From: Manduca sexta
Taxonomy: Eukaryota > Arthropoda > Insecta > Lepidoptera > Sphingidae
DNA: 64,000 nucleotides
NCBI RefSeq assembly: GCF_014839805.1
Contig: NC_051129.1
Location: forward strand, 11,226,920 to 11,290,919
Reading direction: 5' to 3'
Of the stretch, positions 1 to 13,077 are shown piece after piece. A program made the position numbers and the translations under genes. The notes beneath the pieces are model-generated. The model had not been told where the DNA came from. It saw nothing but the letters and a program-made list of their open reading frames with translations, and searched no databases. Positions within the stretch are counted from its first letter, which is position 1. Each line of letters starts with the position of its first letter.

Positions 1-207
1 AGTTGGCACTTGAATCCACATTTTTTTCGGCGTTTTTACACTAGTATTCCCTAAGATGTTTTTATTACATAGATACGTTGTCCGAGCTCAATACTGGCAA
101 GACAAAAGCAAGGTAATTACCCGACATTCATTTAGTCAACCTCCAACCACTGTCGCGGCTAGTGGGCTGACTAACTTTTTGTATTTTTATAAATAAAATG
201 CCTTCCT

Positions 208-264
208 GTGTTTTTAGACGATCTACAAATTATACAGTATAATTTGTAGATCGTCTAAAAACAC
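208..264. repeat. Perfect 28-bp inverted repeat with a 1-nt centre
   Basis: The left arm is 208-235, the centre is one A at 236, and the right arm is 237-264. The arms are exact reverse complements. RNA of this stretch would fold into an almost loopless hairpin. No larger element with terminal repeats is visible around it. It may be a small hairpin element, or a fold-back artefact of sequencing. Confidence 0.9.
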
Positions 265-843
265 TCTACTCACTTTATACTCCAACTGTGAATGAAAAAA
301 ACGTTTCATTTTATACCTTAGTAATAAGTATACACTATTTAACTTATTTTAATTCTAATAAATGCATTTTATTCAACGGTCATGGCGACGTGACTGTCAA
401 CGCTCGAGCCCATTCGGAATCAGTCGGGCCGTATCAATGCGAGCTGCTAGGGCTGTGGTAAATACTGCGCTGTTTTTAGGTGTAATTTTGATAGTCTATG
501 ACGCGTCTATTTGTAAAACATCATTGAGTATTCTCACATTCAGGAACCAATGATAAGGATAGTAGCTCATATTAATTGTAATAATTTCCTCTTTCTCTAT
601 GCACAGCGTTGTTACTTGACGTGTACTGTCGAGATGACGTCAGCAACGTGGCCTCTAGCGTTTTCGTTTATTTACGCAGGAATATTTAAGTGTAATATTT
701 AAATGTATTTAAATGGCACTTATTGATTGAATATTTTTTTTTATAAAATTTCTAGTGATATTTTATCACCTTAAAATTAATAAGACACTTTTCAAAAATG
801 AGTGTAATACCCTATTTTATAATCACCTCTTATAGGTTATCGT
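265..843. other. Intergenic, nothing recognised
   Basis: AT-rich sequence with one short open frame (362-553) that has no recognisable motif or splice context. I see no gene here. Confidence 0.5.
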
Positions 844-1101
844 AAATGGAACACTGGTCGCACTAAATATAAAATAAGAATATTTCAAAAATAGAACGAG
901 CGATGCGCGTTTGTTTCATCCATAATGTAAAGATCTTTTAATGCATTTTAATGATTGGCCATGTGGGCCACGTTACGATGGTGTTGCATGAACTAGTTCT
1001 TATATTCCGGATCGGCGCGCGCGCGTTGTTAACGATCAGTCCAATATAGCAAGCAATAAGCGCCACCTCTCGAAAACAGTTTATTTCGTGTAATAGAAAG
1101 A
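844..1101. repeat. Interspersed repeat, family also at 22325-22514
   Basis: This stretch matches 22325-22514 in order. Shared words include CATCCATAA, TTACGATGGTGTT, GATCGGCGCGC and CTCTCGAAAACAGTTT, followed by TCGTGTAATAGAAA in both. The flanks do not match, so this is a dispersed element fragment. I cannot assign a class. Confidence 0.7.
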
Positions 1102-2639
1102 TGTTTAAAAAAAAACTTAAGGCAAGTAAAGTTGTATGTGTTTACCTAATTACAAATTTACTAGCCTAATACTTCACATTGCTTAATAGGTTAGTATATT
1201 GAATTTAAATGTGGTCTCTATAATATATCCAATATGTATCAAATTATCTCCTCAATACAGAATGCATTCAGAGCTGGGCAAAAAATAAGTTATGATTTAA
1301 TTAAATACAAAATACAATCTCATCTATCGTCAGCCGACATTTTATTCGACCCCACTCCACTTAGGTACAATCGGACAAGTTCGTGCTAGTACACTTCCAA
1401 ACACATTTTGCTTGACCGGTCTAATGTCCCGAGATATTTAGACACGCCCCTGTCTCATATTTCACCAATTACGACAGTTTTGGAGATGTGCGAAAGGAAC
1501 AGCAGATAACTATTATTGTTTACTTTAGTTGTATTTTACTGATTGACGACGCGCACGCAACTATTGAGTACCAGTAGTATTTTGTTCACAATTATTTTTC
1601 GTTTACGGACACCGATATCTTGCCACTACGTAGACTTATGTTCGTTTACTGGACTCTTAATTACTTAGTCGCCGACCCGTCATGTGACTACTGCACCATG
1701 GATTATATATTCCGGGAATTAAATATTACAGTAAGTAAATCAGTCATACTATACTATATAATATTTTAATATTAATTTTAACTAGTGGACGTTAATATGC
1801 GTGGGAAAAATATCGTCAGCGCAGAGAACTAATAATTAAAATTTTGCAGTTTTGAGAAAATCGCGGTTTATGGCTTTTTAATTATTGGTCATCATAATTA
1901 ATTATATTTAAAGCCAACATAGACCACCTTTTTAAGCTCTTTTTAAATATAATTATAATATTATTGAGTTTTGATGAATACTTATTCCTTTAATTGTGTA
2001 AAACAGACTTCAATATGCTACTTATTATATTTTATATTAATCCTTAAGTTATCCTATCTATCGTAGGGTCAAATATGATTACTGTCATTGGTGTGTTTTT
2101 GCCAAAAATTAACATAGTGCTATTAATCATACTTGTAGTAATCTATGTAGTATGTTATTTAAGTTGCTTTACGTATAATCAAATGTCAAAATATTGAAAA
2201 GAATTATAATTGGAAAACTAAAAAGTACTCAATGCAAAAATAAACTACTTCGACGGGTATACTCACTATAGTTATAGGTGTTACCTATCTTTTCTTGATC
2301 TCAGTTAAAAATTCAGATTTTTCGATATTGAAACAGCAGTAGCATTAAGCGTAACTTTTACCGTCGACTTTTAATAGTAAACTCTAATTTAATGTTGGGA
2401 ATATATTAAGACAGGCCGGTAAGCCTTTTAGTCCAGTCAATAAGCTCAAAAAGGTGTCAATTTATGTATTATAAAGATCCAAAAATATGAGTGATAGCTC
2501 ATTCGATTTGGATAACATGACGTCTAGAAAAATAATCTTTAGTGTTCATTGGCACTTAAAAATACAATTGTTATTAAGAGGATAAAGAGGTTCTTCGATA
2601 ACTTAAAAATATTAATATTTAAGAAATAAGGAGGAAATT

Positions 2640-4690
2640 TCCAATTTAAAGAAGTCACGACGCCCGAAATTCTATCTCCTTTATTAATAATTTTATTTAA
2701 TGCCAAAAATATAGACGAGTATAAATAATTTATTGATAGGTGATAATTTGTTTTATTACAGTAATATTGCATAGCCAACATTTTTATTGCTGCACATGTG
2801 CAGTTTAAAATGTGTAAAGATTTCACATAAAAAGGGTCTTTGTTAGAGGACGACATTTTTTATGTTTTTGTTAACCCCAGTTCCACGTCGACGCCTTTAT
2901 CGGAAAGCGGTGTCCATTGTTTATTGAATTTAGACGAGTTTAAAGATTTTTAAGTAGTGGTATTACGATTTCTTACTAGAGTAATTAACTATGTCGGCGC
3001 GTTTGTAAGATCCGCTTATAGACGTTTAAGTTCCACCCAGTTTAACCCAGAGGTTTCTGTTATTATTGTTTCTTTTACAACTACATAATATGTAGCACTG
3101 AATTAAAGTAGAATTACAATCCGATTTAATGCAAATTTGGGATTTTTATCTCAATAAAATGTGTGAAATTATGGAAAACAGGGCTGATTTTTTTTTACTT
3201 AATTTGGATTATTTCGTACTTGACCCACGTATTTTGTGTCGGCCGCACTGGCGTTCTGCTCCCATATAAATTTTATTATTTTGGCACTGTAGTCATTACG
3301 TTAAAATATTATTAGAATAATAGATTTTAGTAATTAATATATAAATTAATTGTATTACAGAATACCACTGTCCCTCGATGGATACACTAGGATACGGATG
3401 AGAGCTCCATCGCTAACCGATCCAGAGCACACACTCTACTCAACCTGCCTGCTGAGCGTATCAAACTTGTAATGAATACAATTAAATCATATCACTGAAG
3501 TAACAAAAAATGTGTTTTATTTACATGGACTTTCTACGAAATTTCATTTTACATGTGTATCTCATTATTTGTTGGTGTTGCAAATATATTATCTACTATA
3601 TTCGATTTAAACTTTTTGATAATTATATATCGTAGCGATATGTGCGTGAGCCTCATCCACTGTTTCACAAAACGAGCCTATTGGAAATAAATAATTTTTA
3701 TTTGAAAGATTTGATTGTGAGATTTAAAAAATATTTACTTTAAATATTACACTTAAAATGAACTCTGCAAATATAAACGTTATTACATTTGGAAGGCATC
3801 CCGAAAAAGTTAAGTAATCAAAAATCTTGTTTAGTTATCTCTGAAAATAATTACTGCGAATAACATTTTTTCAAATTTTCTTATTTTTAAATTTTTCCCT
3901 TTATATCCGCAAATGATAATAATAACACTTACTTATGTAAACAACAGGTAGTTATATCTTTTGACGAATCGTGAAATTATTTGTATGAATTACTCAGCCA
4001 TGACTTTTCTTTCTTATTTTTCTTATCAATGAAGGGTCTAAAATTATTATTGTAATGACTCCAAGTTACTAATTTTTGGCACATTATTATTCAATAAGTT
4101 TGAGGTTGGTTGGAATTTATTCGAAACAAAAAACCAGCGCCCATACAAAAAACGGACATGTCCTTTAAAAGTAAATAAAATGTTCAAAAAGCATAAAAAA
4201 TCAATAACTGTAAGTTGATTATAGACTTTGGGTTTTAACTCAGCGAAAACTAAATAATTGGTTAAAGAAAGTAACTAAAATTTACAAACTGGACATGTGC
4301 AGCAATAAAATGTTAGCCTTGCAAATATTACTGTAATAAGAATTCAAATCAACGCCTACACTTATAATCTTTAAATGCCTATAAATTCAATAGCATAACA
4401 ATCGACTCAGTTTAACGATAAATGCGTCCACGTAAGACCGGTGTCAATACAAACATTGATAAAAATGCGCTCTTTAACAAACCATTTTATGTGATATATT
4501 TATTCTTTCAAAACAACATCTGCGGCAATAAATATGTTGGCCTTTCAATATTACTCTAATAAAAGCATATTACCGCCTACACATAAAATCTTTAAACTCG
4601 CCTCAAATTCAATAAATAATAATCGCTGCATATCGATAAATAGTCAAATTAACTACTTCAACAAGGTGTTAAATAGTTCAAATTAGGATG
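2640..4690. repeat. Diverged foldback modules of about 200 bp
   Basis: A module with GTGCAGCAATAAAATGTT and TATTACTGTAATAA lies on the + strand at about 4285-4450. A diverged version follows at about 4500-4680, and one lies in reverse complement at about 2690-2850. Flanking words such as CTTTTTATGTGA beside TCTTTGTTA are also mirrored. This gives one inverted and two direct modules, as in a large foldback or inverted-repeat element. It occurs again in the second copy of the block. Confidence 0.6.
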
Positions 4691-5045
4691 AAAAAAAGGT
4701 ATTTCGTTATTAACTCAAAACTATTCATATTTAAGATAAAAAGATCATTAAGAGGAAATAAAAAACAATATCTCCAAGAAGCTAATAATTTTAGGTCAAT
4801 TATTTTAACTTTAATGTTAATACATATTTGTAAATACAGAGATTGGAATAAAATGTTATCGTCTAAGTTTTGAAATTAAATAAAATAACAATTCAAATAA
4901 TGAAATCTATTAACTATGATTTATTATTATAATATGTATTATTGAACGAATTGAATAAACTGAACAGTTTAAATTTTTACGATTCAAAATTCAATCATAA
5001 TATTATGCAGCCATTGAATTTATTTAATAAATTAATTATAGACTA

Positions 5046-5300
5046 TCTCCCTTATTCATAGACGTTTTTTATCTAACGGCCGAGTGAGGCTGTGATAACA
5101 AGTCTGTTTCGCAGTGCTGACGGCATGGCAGTCTTCGCAGTGCGTAGACGTAGGGCCGTTGTGATTGGCTAATATTGAAATACCAGCAATAGCAATCACA
5201 ACGGCCTCTATAAGCCCCTACTCAGTGCTGATTGGGCACTGAAACGAGCTTGTTATCACAGCTTTATACATCGCCTTAGATAAAACGTTTATGAATAAGT
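5046..5300. mobile_element. Foldback MITE, family also at 10136 and 63166
   Basis: The ends are inverted: CTCCCTTATTCATAGACG at the left and the complementary CGTTTATGAATAAG at the right. Inner arms carry CTGTGATAACAAG and its complement. It is about 255 bp with no ORF. The best-preserved copy is at 63166-63425. Confidence 0.85.
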
Positions 5301-5877
5301 AAGGGTTTAAAAGAGACCGAAAACTAAAAACGGCTTAAAAAGTAGCTAATCATAATTTACTAACAAAATATAGTTGTTGTGACAAATATGGCGGAAATTG
5401 CTTTAAAATGATTATTTTTGAATACAACATAAAGTTTGGTTTGTTAAAAGTTAAAAAGAAGGTAATCAGGCACATAATATGATATAAAATAATTAACATA
5501 ATGTCGTTTCTTATTTATTAAAAATAATAAAAAAATTTAACAATAAAAACACTGTAAATCGCGATTGTCTCCAAACTTTAAAACTTTTGTTATTATTACG
5601 TTCTTTACGCCGCGCCGACGTATGCATCTTACAAGTATAGGAATTATCGTCATAGCATAGACGTGCGCGCATCAATTTTAATTTCATTTTCTATTATACA
5701 CTCAGCAGCGGTTCGGTAGTGTTACGTAACGTCATTGCAGGTAGCCAGTAGGCCTACGACTGATATCGATCTATGCAATCGATCCCAAACCCCGCCTCCC
5801 AAACGTAGTAAAACAAATTTGCCAAGTTATTTTGACCCTTAGGGTGGTCGACCGCGAACTTTGCTGATTGTACCAAG

Positions 5878-6377
5878 NNNNNNNNNNNNNNNNNNNNNNN
5901 NNNNNNNNNNNNNNNNNNNNNNNNNNNNNNNNNNNNNNNNNNNNNNNNNNNNNNNNNNNNNNNNNNNNNNNNNNNNNNNNNNNNNNNNNNNNNNNNNNNN
6001 NNNNNNNNNNNNNNNNNNNNNNNNNNNNNNNNNNNNNNNNNNNNNNNNNNNNNNNNNNNNNNNNNNNNNNNNNNNNNNNNNNNNNNNNNNNNNNNNNNNN
6101 NNNNNNNNNNNNNNNNNNNNNNNNNNNNNNNNNNNNNNNNNNNNNNNNNNNNNNNNNNNNNNNNNNNNNNNNNNNNNNNNNNNNNNNNNNNNNNNNNNNN
6201 NNNNNNNNNNNNNNNNNNNNNNNNNNNNNNNNNNNNNNNNNNNNNNNNNNNNNNNNNNNNNNNNNNNNNNNNNNNNNNNNNNNNNNNNNNNNNNNNNNNN
6301 NNNNNNNNNNNNNNNNNNNNNNNNNNNNNNNNNNNNNNNNNNNNNNNNNNNNNNNNNNNNNNNNNNNNNNNNNNNNN
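5878..6377. other. Assembly gap of exactly 500 N
   Basis: The run of undetermined bases is exactly 500 long, a typical placeholder of unknown size and not a measured gap. Open frames crossing it are meaningless. Confidence 1.
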
Positions 6378-9300
6378 GTATGTGTTTACCTAATTACAAA
6401 TGCATTAGCCTACTACATTGCTTAATAGGTTAGTATATTGAATTTAAATGTGGTCTCTATAATATATCCAATATGTATCAAATTATCTCCTCAATACAGA
6501 ATGCATTCAGAGCTGGGCAAAAATAAGTTGGCGATTTAATTAAATACAAAATACAATCTCATCTAATGTCAGCCGACATTTTATTCGACCCCACTCCACT
6601 TAGGTACAATCGGACAAGTTCGTGCTAGTACACTTCCAAACACATTTTGCTTGACCGGTCTAATGTCCCGAGATATTTAGACACGCCCCTGTCTCATATT
6701 TCACCAATTACGACAGTTTTGGAGATGTGCGAAAGGAACAGCAGATAACTATTATTGTTTACTTTAGTTGTATTTTACTGATTGACGACGCGCACGCAAC
6801 TATTGAGTACCAGTAGTATTTTGTTCACAATTATTTTTTCGTTTACGGACACCGATATCTTGCCACTACGTAGACTTATGTTCGTTTACTGGACTCTTAA
6901 TTACTTAGTCGCCGACCCGTCATGTGTTTTGAGAAAATCGCGGTTTATGGCTTTTTAATTATTGGTCATCATAATTAATTATATTTAAAGCCAACATAGA
7001 CCACCTTTTAAGCTCTTTTAAATATAATTATAATATTATTGAGTTTTGATGAATACTTATTCCTTTAATTGTGTAAAACAGACTTCAATATGCTACTTAT
7101 TATATTTTATATTAATCCTTAAGTTATCCTATCTATCGTAGGGTCAAATATGATTACTGTCATTGGTGTGTTTTTTGCCAAAAAATTAACATAGTGCTAT
7201 TAATCATACTTGTAGTAATCTATGTAGTATGTTATTTAAGTTGCTTTACGTATAATCAAATGTCAAAATATTGAAAAGAATTATAATTGGAAAACTAAAA
7301 AGTACTCAATGCAAAAATAAACTACTTCGACGGGTATACTCACTATAGTTATAGGTGTTACCTATCTTTTCTTGATCTCAGTTAAAAATTCAGATTTTTC
7401 GATATTGAAACAGCAGTAGCATTAAGCGTAACTTTTACCGTCGACTTTTAATAGTAAACTCTAATTTAATGTTGGGAATATATTAAGACAGGCCGGTAAG
7501 CCTTTTAGTCCAGTCAATAAGCTCAAAAAGGTGTCAATTTATGTATTATAAAGATCCAAAAATATGAGTGATAGCTCATTCGATTTGGATAACATGACGT
7601 CTAGAAAAATAATCTTTAGTGTTCATTGGCACTTAAAAATACAATTGTTATTAAGAGGATAAAGAGGTTCTTCGATAACTTAAAAAATATTAATATTTAA
7701 GAAATAAGGAGGAAATTTCCAATTTAAAGAAGTCACGACGCCCGAAATTCTATCTCCTTTATTAATAATTTTATTTAATGCCAAAAATATAGACGATATA
7801 AATAATTTGGATAGGTGATAATTTGTTTTATTACAGTAATATTGCATAGCCAACATTTTTATTGCTGCACATGTGCAGTATAAAATGTGTAAAGATTTCA
7901 CATAAAAGGGTCTTTGTTAGAGGACGACATTTTTATGTTTTGTTAACCCCGGTTCCACGTCGACGCCTTTATCGGAAAGCGGCGTCCATTGTTTATTGAA
8001 TTTAGACGAGTTTAAAGATTTTAAGTAGTGGTATTACGATTTCTTACTAGAGTAATTAACTATGTCGGCGCGTTTGTAAGATCCGCTTATAGACGTTTAA
8101 GTTCCACCCAGTTTAACCCAGAGGTTTCTGTTATTATTGTTTCTTTTACAACTACATAATATGTAGCACTGAATTAAAGTAGAATTACAATCCGATTTAA
8201 TGCAAATTTGGGATTTTTATCTCAATAAAATGTGTGAAATTATGGAAAACAGGGGCTGATTTTTTTACTTAATTTGGATTATTTCGTACTTGACCCACGT
8301 ATTTTGTGTCGGCCGCACTGGCGTTCTGCTCCCATATAAATTTTATTATTTTGGCACTGTAGTCATTACGTTAAAATATTATTAGAATAATAGATTTTAG
8401 TAATTAATATATAAATTAATTGTATTACAGAATACCACTGTCCTCGATGGATACACTAGGATACGGATGAGAGCTCCATCGCTAACCGATCCAGAGCACA
8501 CACTCTACTCAACCTGCCTGCTGAGCGTATCAAACTTGTAATGAATACAATTAAATCATATCACTGAAGTAACAAAAATGTGTTTTATTTACATGGACTT
8601 TCTACGAAATTTCATTTTACATGTGTATCTCATTATTTGTTGGTGTTGCAAATATATTATCTACTATATTCGATTTAAACTTTTGATAATTATATATCGT
8701 AGCGATATGTGCGTGAGCCTCATCCACTGTTTCACAAAACGAGCCTATTGAAATAAATAATTTTATTTGAAAGATTTGATTGTGAGATTTAAAAAAAAAT
8801 ATTTACTTTAAATATTACACTTAAAATGAACTCTGCAAATATAAACGTTATTACATTTGGAAGGCATCCCGAAAAAAGTTAAGTAATCAAAAATCTTGTT
8901 TAGTTATCTCTGAAAATAATTACTGCGAATAACATTTTTTTCAAATTTTCTTATTTTTTAAATTTTTCCCTTTATATCCGCAAATGATAATAATAACACT
9001 TACTTATGTAAAAAAAACAGGTAGTTATATCTTTTGACGAATCGTGAAATTATTTGTATGAATTACTCAGCCATGACTTTTCTTTCTTATTTTTCTTATC
9101 AATGAAGGGTCTAAAATTATTATTGTAATGACTCCAAGTTACTAATTTTTGGCACATTATTATTCAATAAGTTTGAGGTTGGTTGGAATTTATTCGAAAC
9201 ATAAACCAGCGACCATACAAAAAACGGACATCTCCAATAAAAACTAAATAAAATCATCAAAAAGCATAAAAAAAATCAATAACTGTAAGTTGATTATAGA

Positions 9301-10960
9301 CTTTGGGTTTTAACTCAGCGAAAACTAAATAATTGGCTAAAGAAAGTAACTAAAATTTACAAACTGGACATGTGCAGCAATAAAATGTTAGCCTTGCAAA
9401 TATTACTGTAATAAGAATTCAAATCAACGCCTACACTTATAATCTTTAAATGCCTATAAATTCAATAGCATAACAATCGACTCAGTTTAACGATAAATGC
9501 GTCCACGTAAGACCGGTGTCAATACAAACATTGATAAAAATGCGCTCTTTAACAAACCATTTTTATGTGATATATTTATTCTTTTCAAACAACATCTGCA
9601 GCAATAAATATGTTGGCCTTTCAATATTACTCTAATAAAAGCATATTACCGCCTACACATAAAATCTTTAAACTCGCCTCAAATTCAATAAATAATAATC
9701 GCTGCATATCGATAAATAGTCAAATTAACTACTTCAACAAGGTGTTAAATAGTTCAAATTAGGATGAAAAAGGTATTTCGTTATTAACTCAAAAACTATT
9801 CATATTTAAGATAAAAAGTTCATTAAGAGTAAATAAAAAAAAAACAATATCTCCAAGAAGCTAATAATTTTAGGTCAATTATTTTAACTTTAATGTTAAT
9901 ACATATTTGTAAATACAGAGATTGGAATAAAATGTTATCGTCTAAGTTTTTGAAATTAAAAAAAATAACAATTCAAATAATGAAATCTATTAACTATGAT
10001 TTATTATTATAATATGTATTATTGAACGAATTGAATAAACTGAACAGTTTAAATTTTTACGATTCAAAATTCAATCATAATATTATGCAGCCATTGAATT
10101 TATTTAATAAATTAATTATAGACTATCTCCCTTATTCATAGACGTTTTTTATCTAACGGCCGAGTGAGGCTGTGATAACAAGTCTGTTTCGCAGTGCTGA
10201 CGGCATGGCAGTTCGCAGTGTGTAGATAGGCCGTTGTGATTGGCTAATATTGAAATACAACAATATTAGCCAATCACAACGGCCCTATGTCTATTTCTCA
10301 GTGCCGTTGGGCACTGAGAAACAGGCTTGTTATCACAGCTTTACTCCGTCCTTAGATAAAAAACGTTTATGAATAAGGGGGTAAGGGTTTAAAGAGACCG
10401 AAAACTAAAAAAACGGCTTAAAAAAGTAGCTAATCATAATTTACTAACAAAATATAGTTGTGACAAATATGGCGGAAATTGCTTTAAAATGATTATTTTT
10501 TGAATACAACATAAAGTTTGGTTTGTTAAAAGTTAAAAAGAAGGTAATCAGGCACATAATATGATATAAAATAATTAACATAATGTCGTTTCTTATTTAT
10601 TAAAAAATAATGCCAAAAAATTTAACAATAAAAACACTGTAAATCGCGATTGTCTCCAAACTTTAAAACTTTTGTTATTACGTTCTTTACGCCGCGCCGA
10701 CGATATGCATCTTACAAGTATAGGAATTATCGTCATAGCATAGACGTGCGCGCATCAATTTTAATTTCATTTTCTATTATACACTCAGCAGCGGTTCGGT
10801 AGTGTTACGTAACGTCATTGCAGGTAGCCAGTAGGCCTACGACTGATATCGATCTATGCAATCGATCCCAAACCCCGCCTCCCAAACGTAGTAAAACAAA
10901 TTTGCCAAGTTATTTTGACCCTTAGGGTGGTCGACCGCGAACTTTGCTGATTGTACCAAG
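6378..10960. repeat. Copy 2 of the 4.7-kb block, starting at the assembly gap
   Basis: It matches 1134-5877 in order and continues into unique sequence from 10961 (AGGTGCAGTG). Compared with copy 1 it lacks about 165 bp after CCCGTCATGTG (near 6925) and has many homopolymer-length differences. It contains the same foldback modules and MITE, and no recognised gene. Confidence 0.95.
10136..10381. mobile_element. Foldback MITE in copy 2 of the block
   Basis: This corresponds to 5046-5300. Its inner palindrome is better preserved than in copy 1: GCCGTTGTGATTGGC pairs with GCCAATCACAACGGC. The right end is ATGAATAAGGGGG. Confidence 0.85.
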
Positions 10961-12059
10961 AGGTGCAGTGTAGTAACATTGCCATGTATGAATAAAAAAG
11001 AATATTTAGGAACGCACTAATTAATACGATCGCTAATGTTTTTATTATGAAACGTATTTATATTTCAATTAAGTACGCAAATACAAGTAGGGTGGTTGCG
11101 CCGGTAAGCGGCCACTTAGTAGAGTTGATGATTTCAATTGAGTCAAAATATATATATTTTTAGAGGTAAAATAGATGGCGTCCATATAAAATAGGTAGTC
11201 GTTAATATAGTCTAGTTTTGAAATAAAATATAAAACATCTCACTTTCATTTATAAATGTGGGAAATTTGAACTTATAAAGTAAAAAAAAATATATATTAA
11301 CGATTACTTTTCATGAGTGAATTAGTGATTAATAAAACAAAGTTATATCAAGAAAGTGTGTTGTTGTTAATTAGATTGTATCTTTAAGGCACTCTAAATA
11401 CTAAATTGTATAACCATATACGAAATAAGAACATAATGAGCAAAAGAAAATAAGATTTTGAAGTCAGAATGCGATCACATGGTGGCTTTCTCACGAATTA
11501 ACAAAATATGCATTCCAGTAGCCGACCACCACGTTATAGTATAATACAAAATTTTACTTAAAAATATTAAACAAGATAAGTAAAATTAAAATAACTACAC
11601 TTTATAAATAATATAATCTTATATTTGATCGCCGTGCACCTTGATATTTTTTTTTTTACTTCATTTCAGTCAACACGTAAATTAAGTCTTTTTAATATGG
11701 CTAAGCGGTTAGTATAAAATGTAATCAAATTATATTAAAAGTACTATTTGTTTTATATCGAGAAATTCTATTTAGGCAGTGGTCGCCTAATAGACCTGGT
11801 CGCAAACCAAATTTGTGACCCTAATTTAAATACGACCAACACTGAATACATTACTTCCTCATTATATTTACAACTAGCATTTTTACGTCTCCGCCCGCGT
11901 GAGTCTGTTCTTGAATTTCGAAATAAACCCCGCTGTGCCTTTTTCTAAGGCTTAGATAAGTAAGTCCACAACATAGTTTAGTGTGCAAAAGTGCATTCAA
12001 AACTATTCAGCGGTTTAAGATTCAGAAACATACAAACAGACTTCCCGATATATAATTAC
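10961..12059. other. Intergenic upstream of FAR-1, nothing recognised
   Basis: AT-rich. The only open frame of note (11748-11948) has no recognisable domain. A 5' non-coding exon of FAR-1 could lie here or further on, because the coding start follows a splice acceptor, but I cannot place it. Confidence 0.4.
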
Positions 12060-12260
12060 TAATAGGTTAAAACAAAATACTATGATAATTTATTAATTAT
12101 GTATTTATGTTCAATAAGCAAGTATATAACTGAGGTTTTCCGTGACCTTCTTACTTGTTTAGCAGTGATTGAAGGTGATAGGTGACGTTTGAACTAATTT
12201 TATTAGCTTCGAAAATTAACAAAGAAAAATAGGTACTAAGTAAGTACGCTTTTTTATACA
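12060..12260. repeat. FAR-unit upstream segment, paralogous to 24310-24495
   Basis: Shared with 24310-24495 in order: CTATGATAAT, AATTATGTATTTAT, AGGTTTTCC, TTGTTTAGCAGTGAT and TAGGTAC. It marks a non-coding part of the duplicated FAR unit about 0.8-1 kb before the FAR-1 start codon. Confidence 0.75.
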
Positions 12261-12596
12261 TTTATATAGCGAGTTACGCATGTGACTTCGTAATATTATA
12301 TTGTAAATCTTATAATATAAAGTAATGTTTTTGCTAACAGTTCCGACTACGTGAAAATCTTTTCGGAATAAAAAAATCACGGAACAGCACTTGCACAGGT
12401 TTTAATAATATTGCGTCATCGCAAGCATGCATTTCTATTTATTTCCTTTTATTGTAATTAATTGGGCATCTATCTTGAAATTAAGACAAAATCTAAATAA
12501 TTCATACAATTAACACATTAGTTTCTTTAAAGCTACATCTTTAAAATACTTAAAAAAATCTGTGAAGATGTTTGTAAGAGACGGACTACTTTCAGG

Positions 12597-12836
12597 ATCA
12601 ATATTTTACTGGTAGGTCTCTGGTATTCAAGAGACTAGGTTAGTTAACCCGGCAATGTCTATTTCTGACGCCAAGCAGCATTGTAAAGTCACTGTTATGT
12701 TCTGGTTTAAAGGACACCGTAGCCAGTGTATTTATTGGGCTTATGAGATTTGACATTTGACGCGTGACGAGCGCAGGACAATGTCGCGCAGAAACCCGGT
12801 GGTGTTGGTAGAGGGCAAACGTGCCGTATACCACCA
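12597..12836. repeat. Degenerate retroelement fragment (GTAGGTCTCT family)
   Basis: It shares GGTAGGTCTCT, CAATGTCTATTTCTG, CCAAGCAGCATTGT and GTAGTCACTGTT-like words with 57266-57515, and the first of these with 61358-61440. This is a common lepidopteran interspersed family, probably a LINE or SINE end. No coding potential remains. Confidence 0.6.
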
Positions 12837-12851
12837 TGGGAACGACTTACA

Positions 12852-13004
12852 GCCATTTTCAATTAATAATCTTAATCTTTATTCCAATTTTGAAAACGAA
12901 CCAATCAAAGTAATTCATATGTAAGCATGTCAAAAAAATCTTTGCTCTGATTGGTCCATTTTTGAGATAGATAAAAGCAATTGGAATCGATTATTGAAAA
13001 TGGC
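12852..13004. mobile_element. Short foldback MITE just before FAR-1
   Basis: About 153 bp with mirrored arms: GCCATTTTCAATTAATAATC at the left and GATTATTGAAAATGGC at the right, then TTTATTCCAATTTT / AAAAGCAATTGGAA inside. It ends 74 bp before the FAR-1 start codon, so it lies in the last 5' intron. Confidence 0.75.
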
Positions 13005-13077
13005 GGTTAATCGTATCGTTATTCATTTGCATAAGGTGGTGTTATATTCCTGATAGCTTGTTCCTCATATTGCAGCG

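Larger units (their letters stand above)
1134..5877. repeat. Copy 1 of a 4.7-kb block, ending at the assembly gap
   Basis: The block reappears at 6378-10960. The match starts at GTATGTGTTTACC in both copies and runs to CTGATTGTACCAAG, which is the last sequence before the Ns here and is internal in the second copy. The copies differ by homopolymer lengths, a segment of about 165 bp (about 1686-1850) present only here, and changes inside a palindromic MITE. A contig end that repeats the next contig's start is typical of an unmerged overlap. No recognisable gene lies inside. Confidence 0.95.

Noticed and set aside
5861..6433. Open frames of 185-190 codons
   Set aside because: They run through the 500-N gap and consist almost wholly of undetermined residues.
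2539..7901. Similar minus-strand frames at 2539-2856 and 7680-7901
   Set aside because: They are the same piece in the two copies of the duplicated block, of different length in each because of indels, with no domain.
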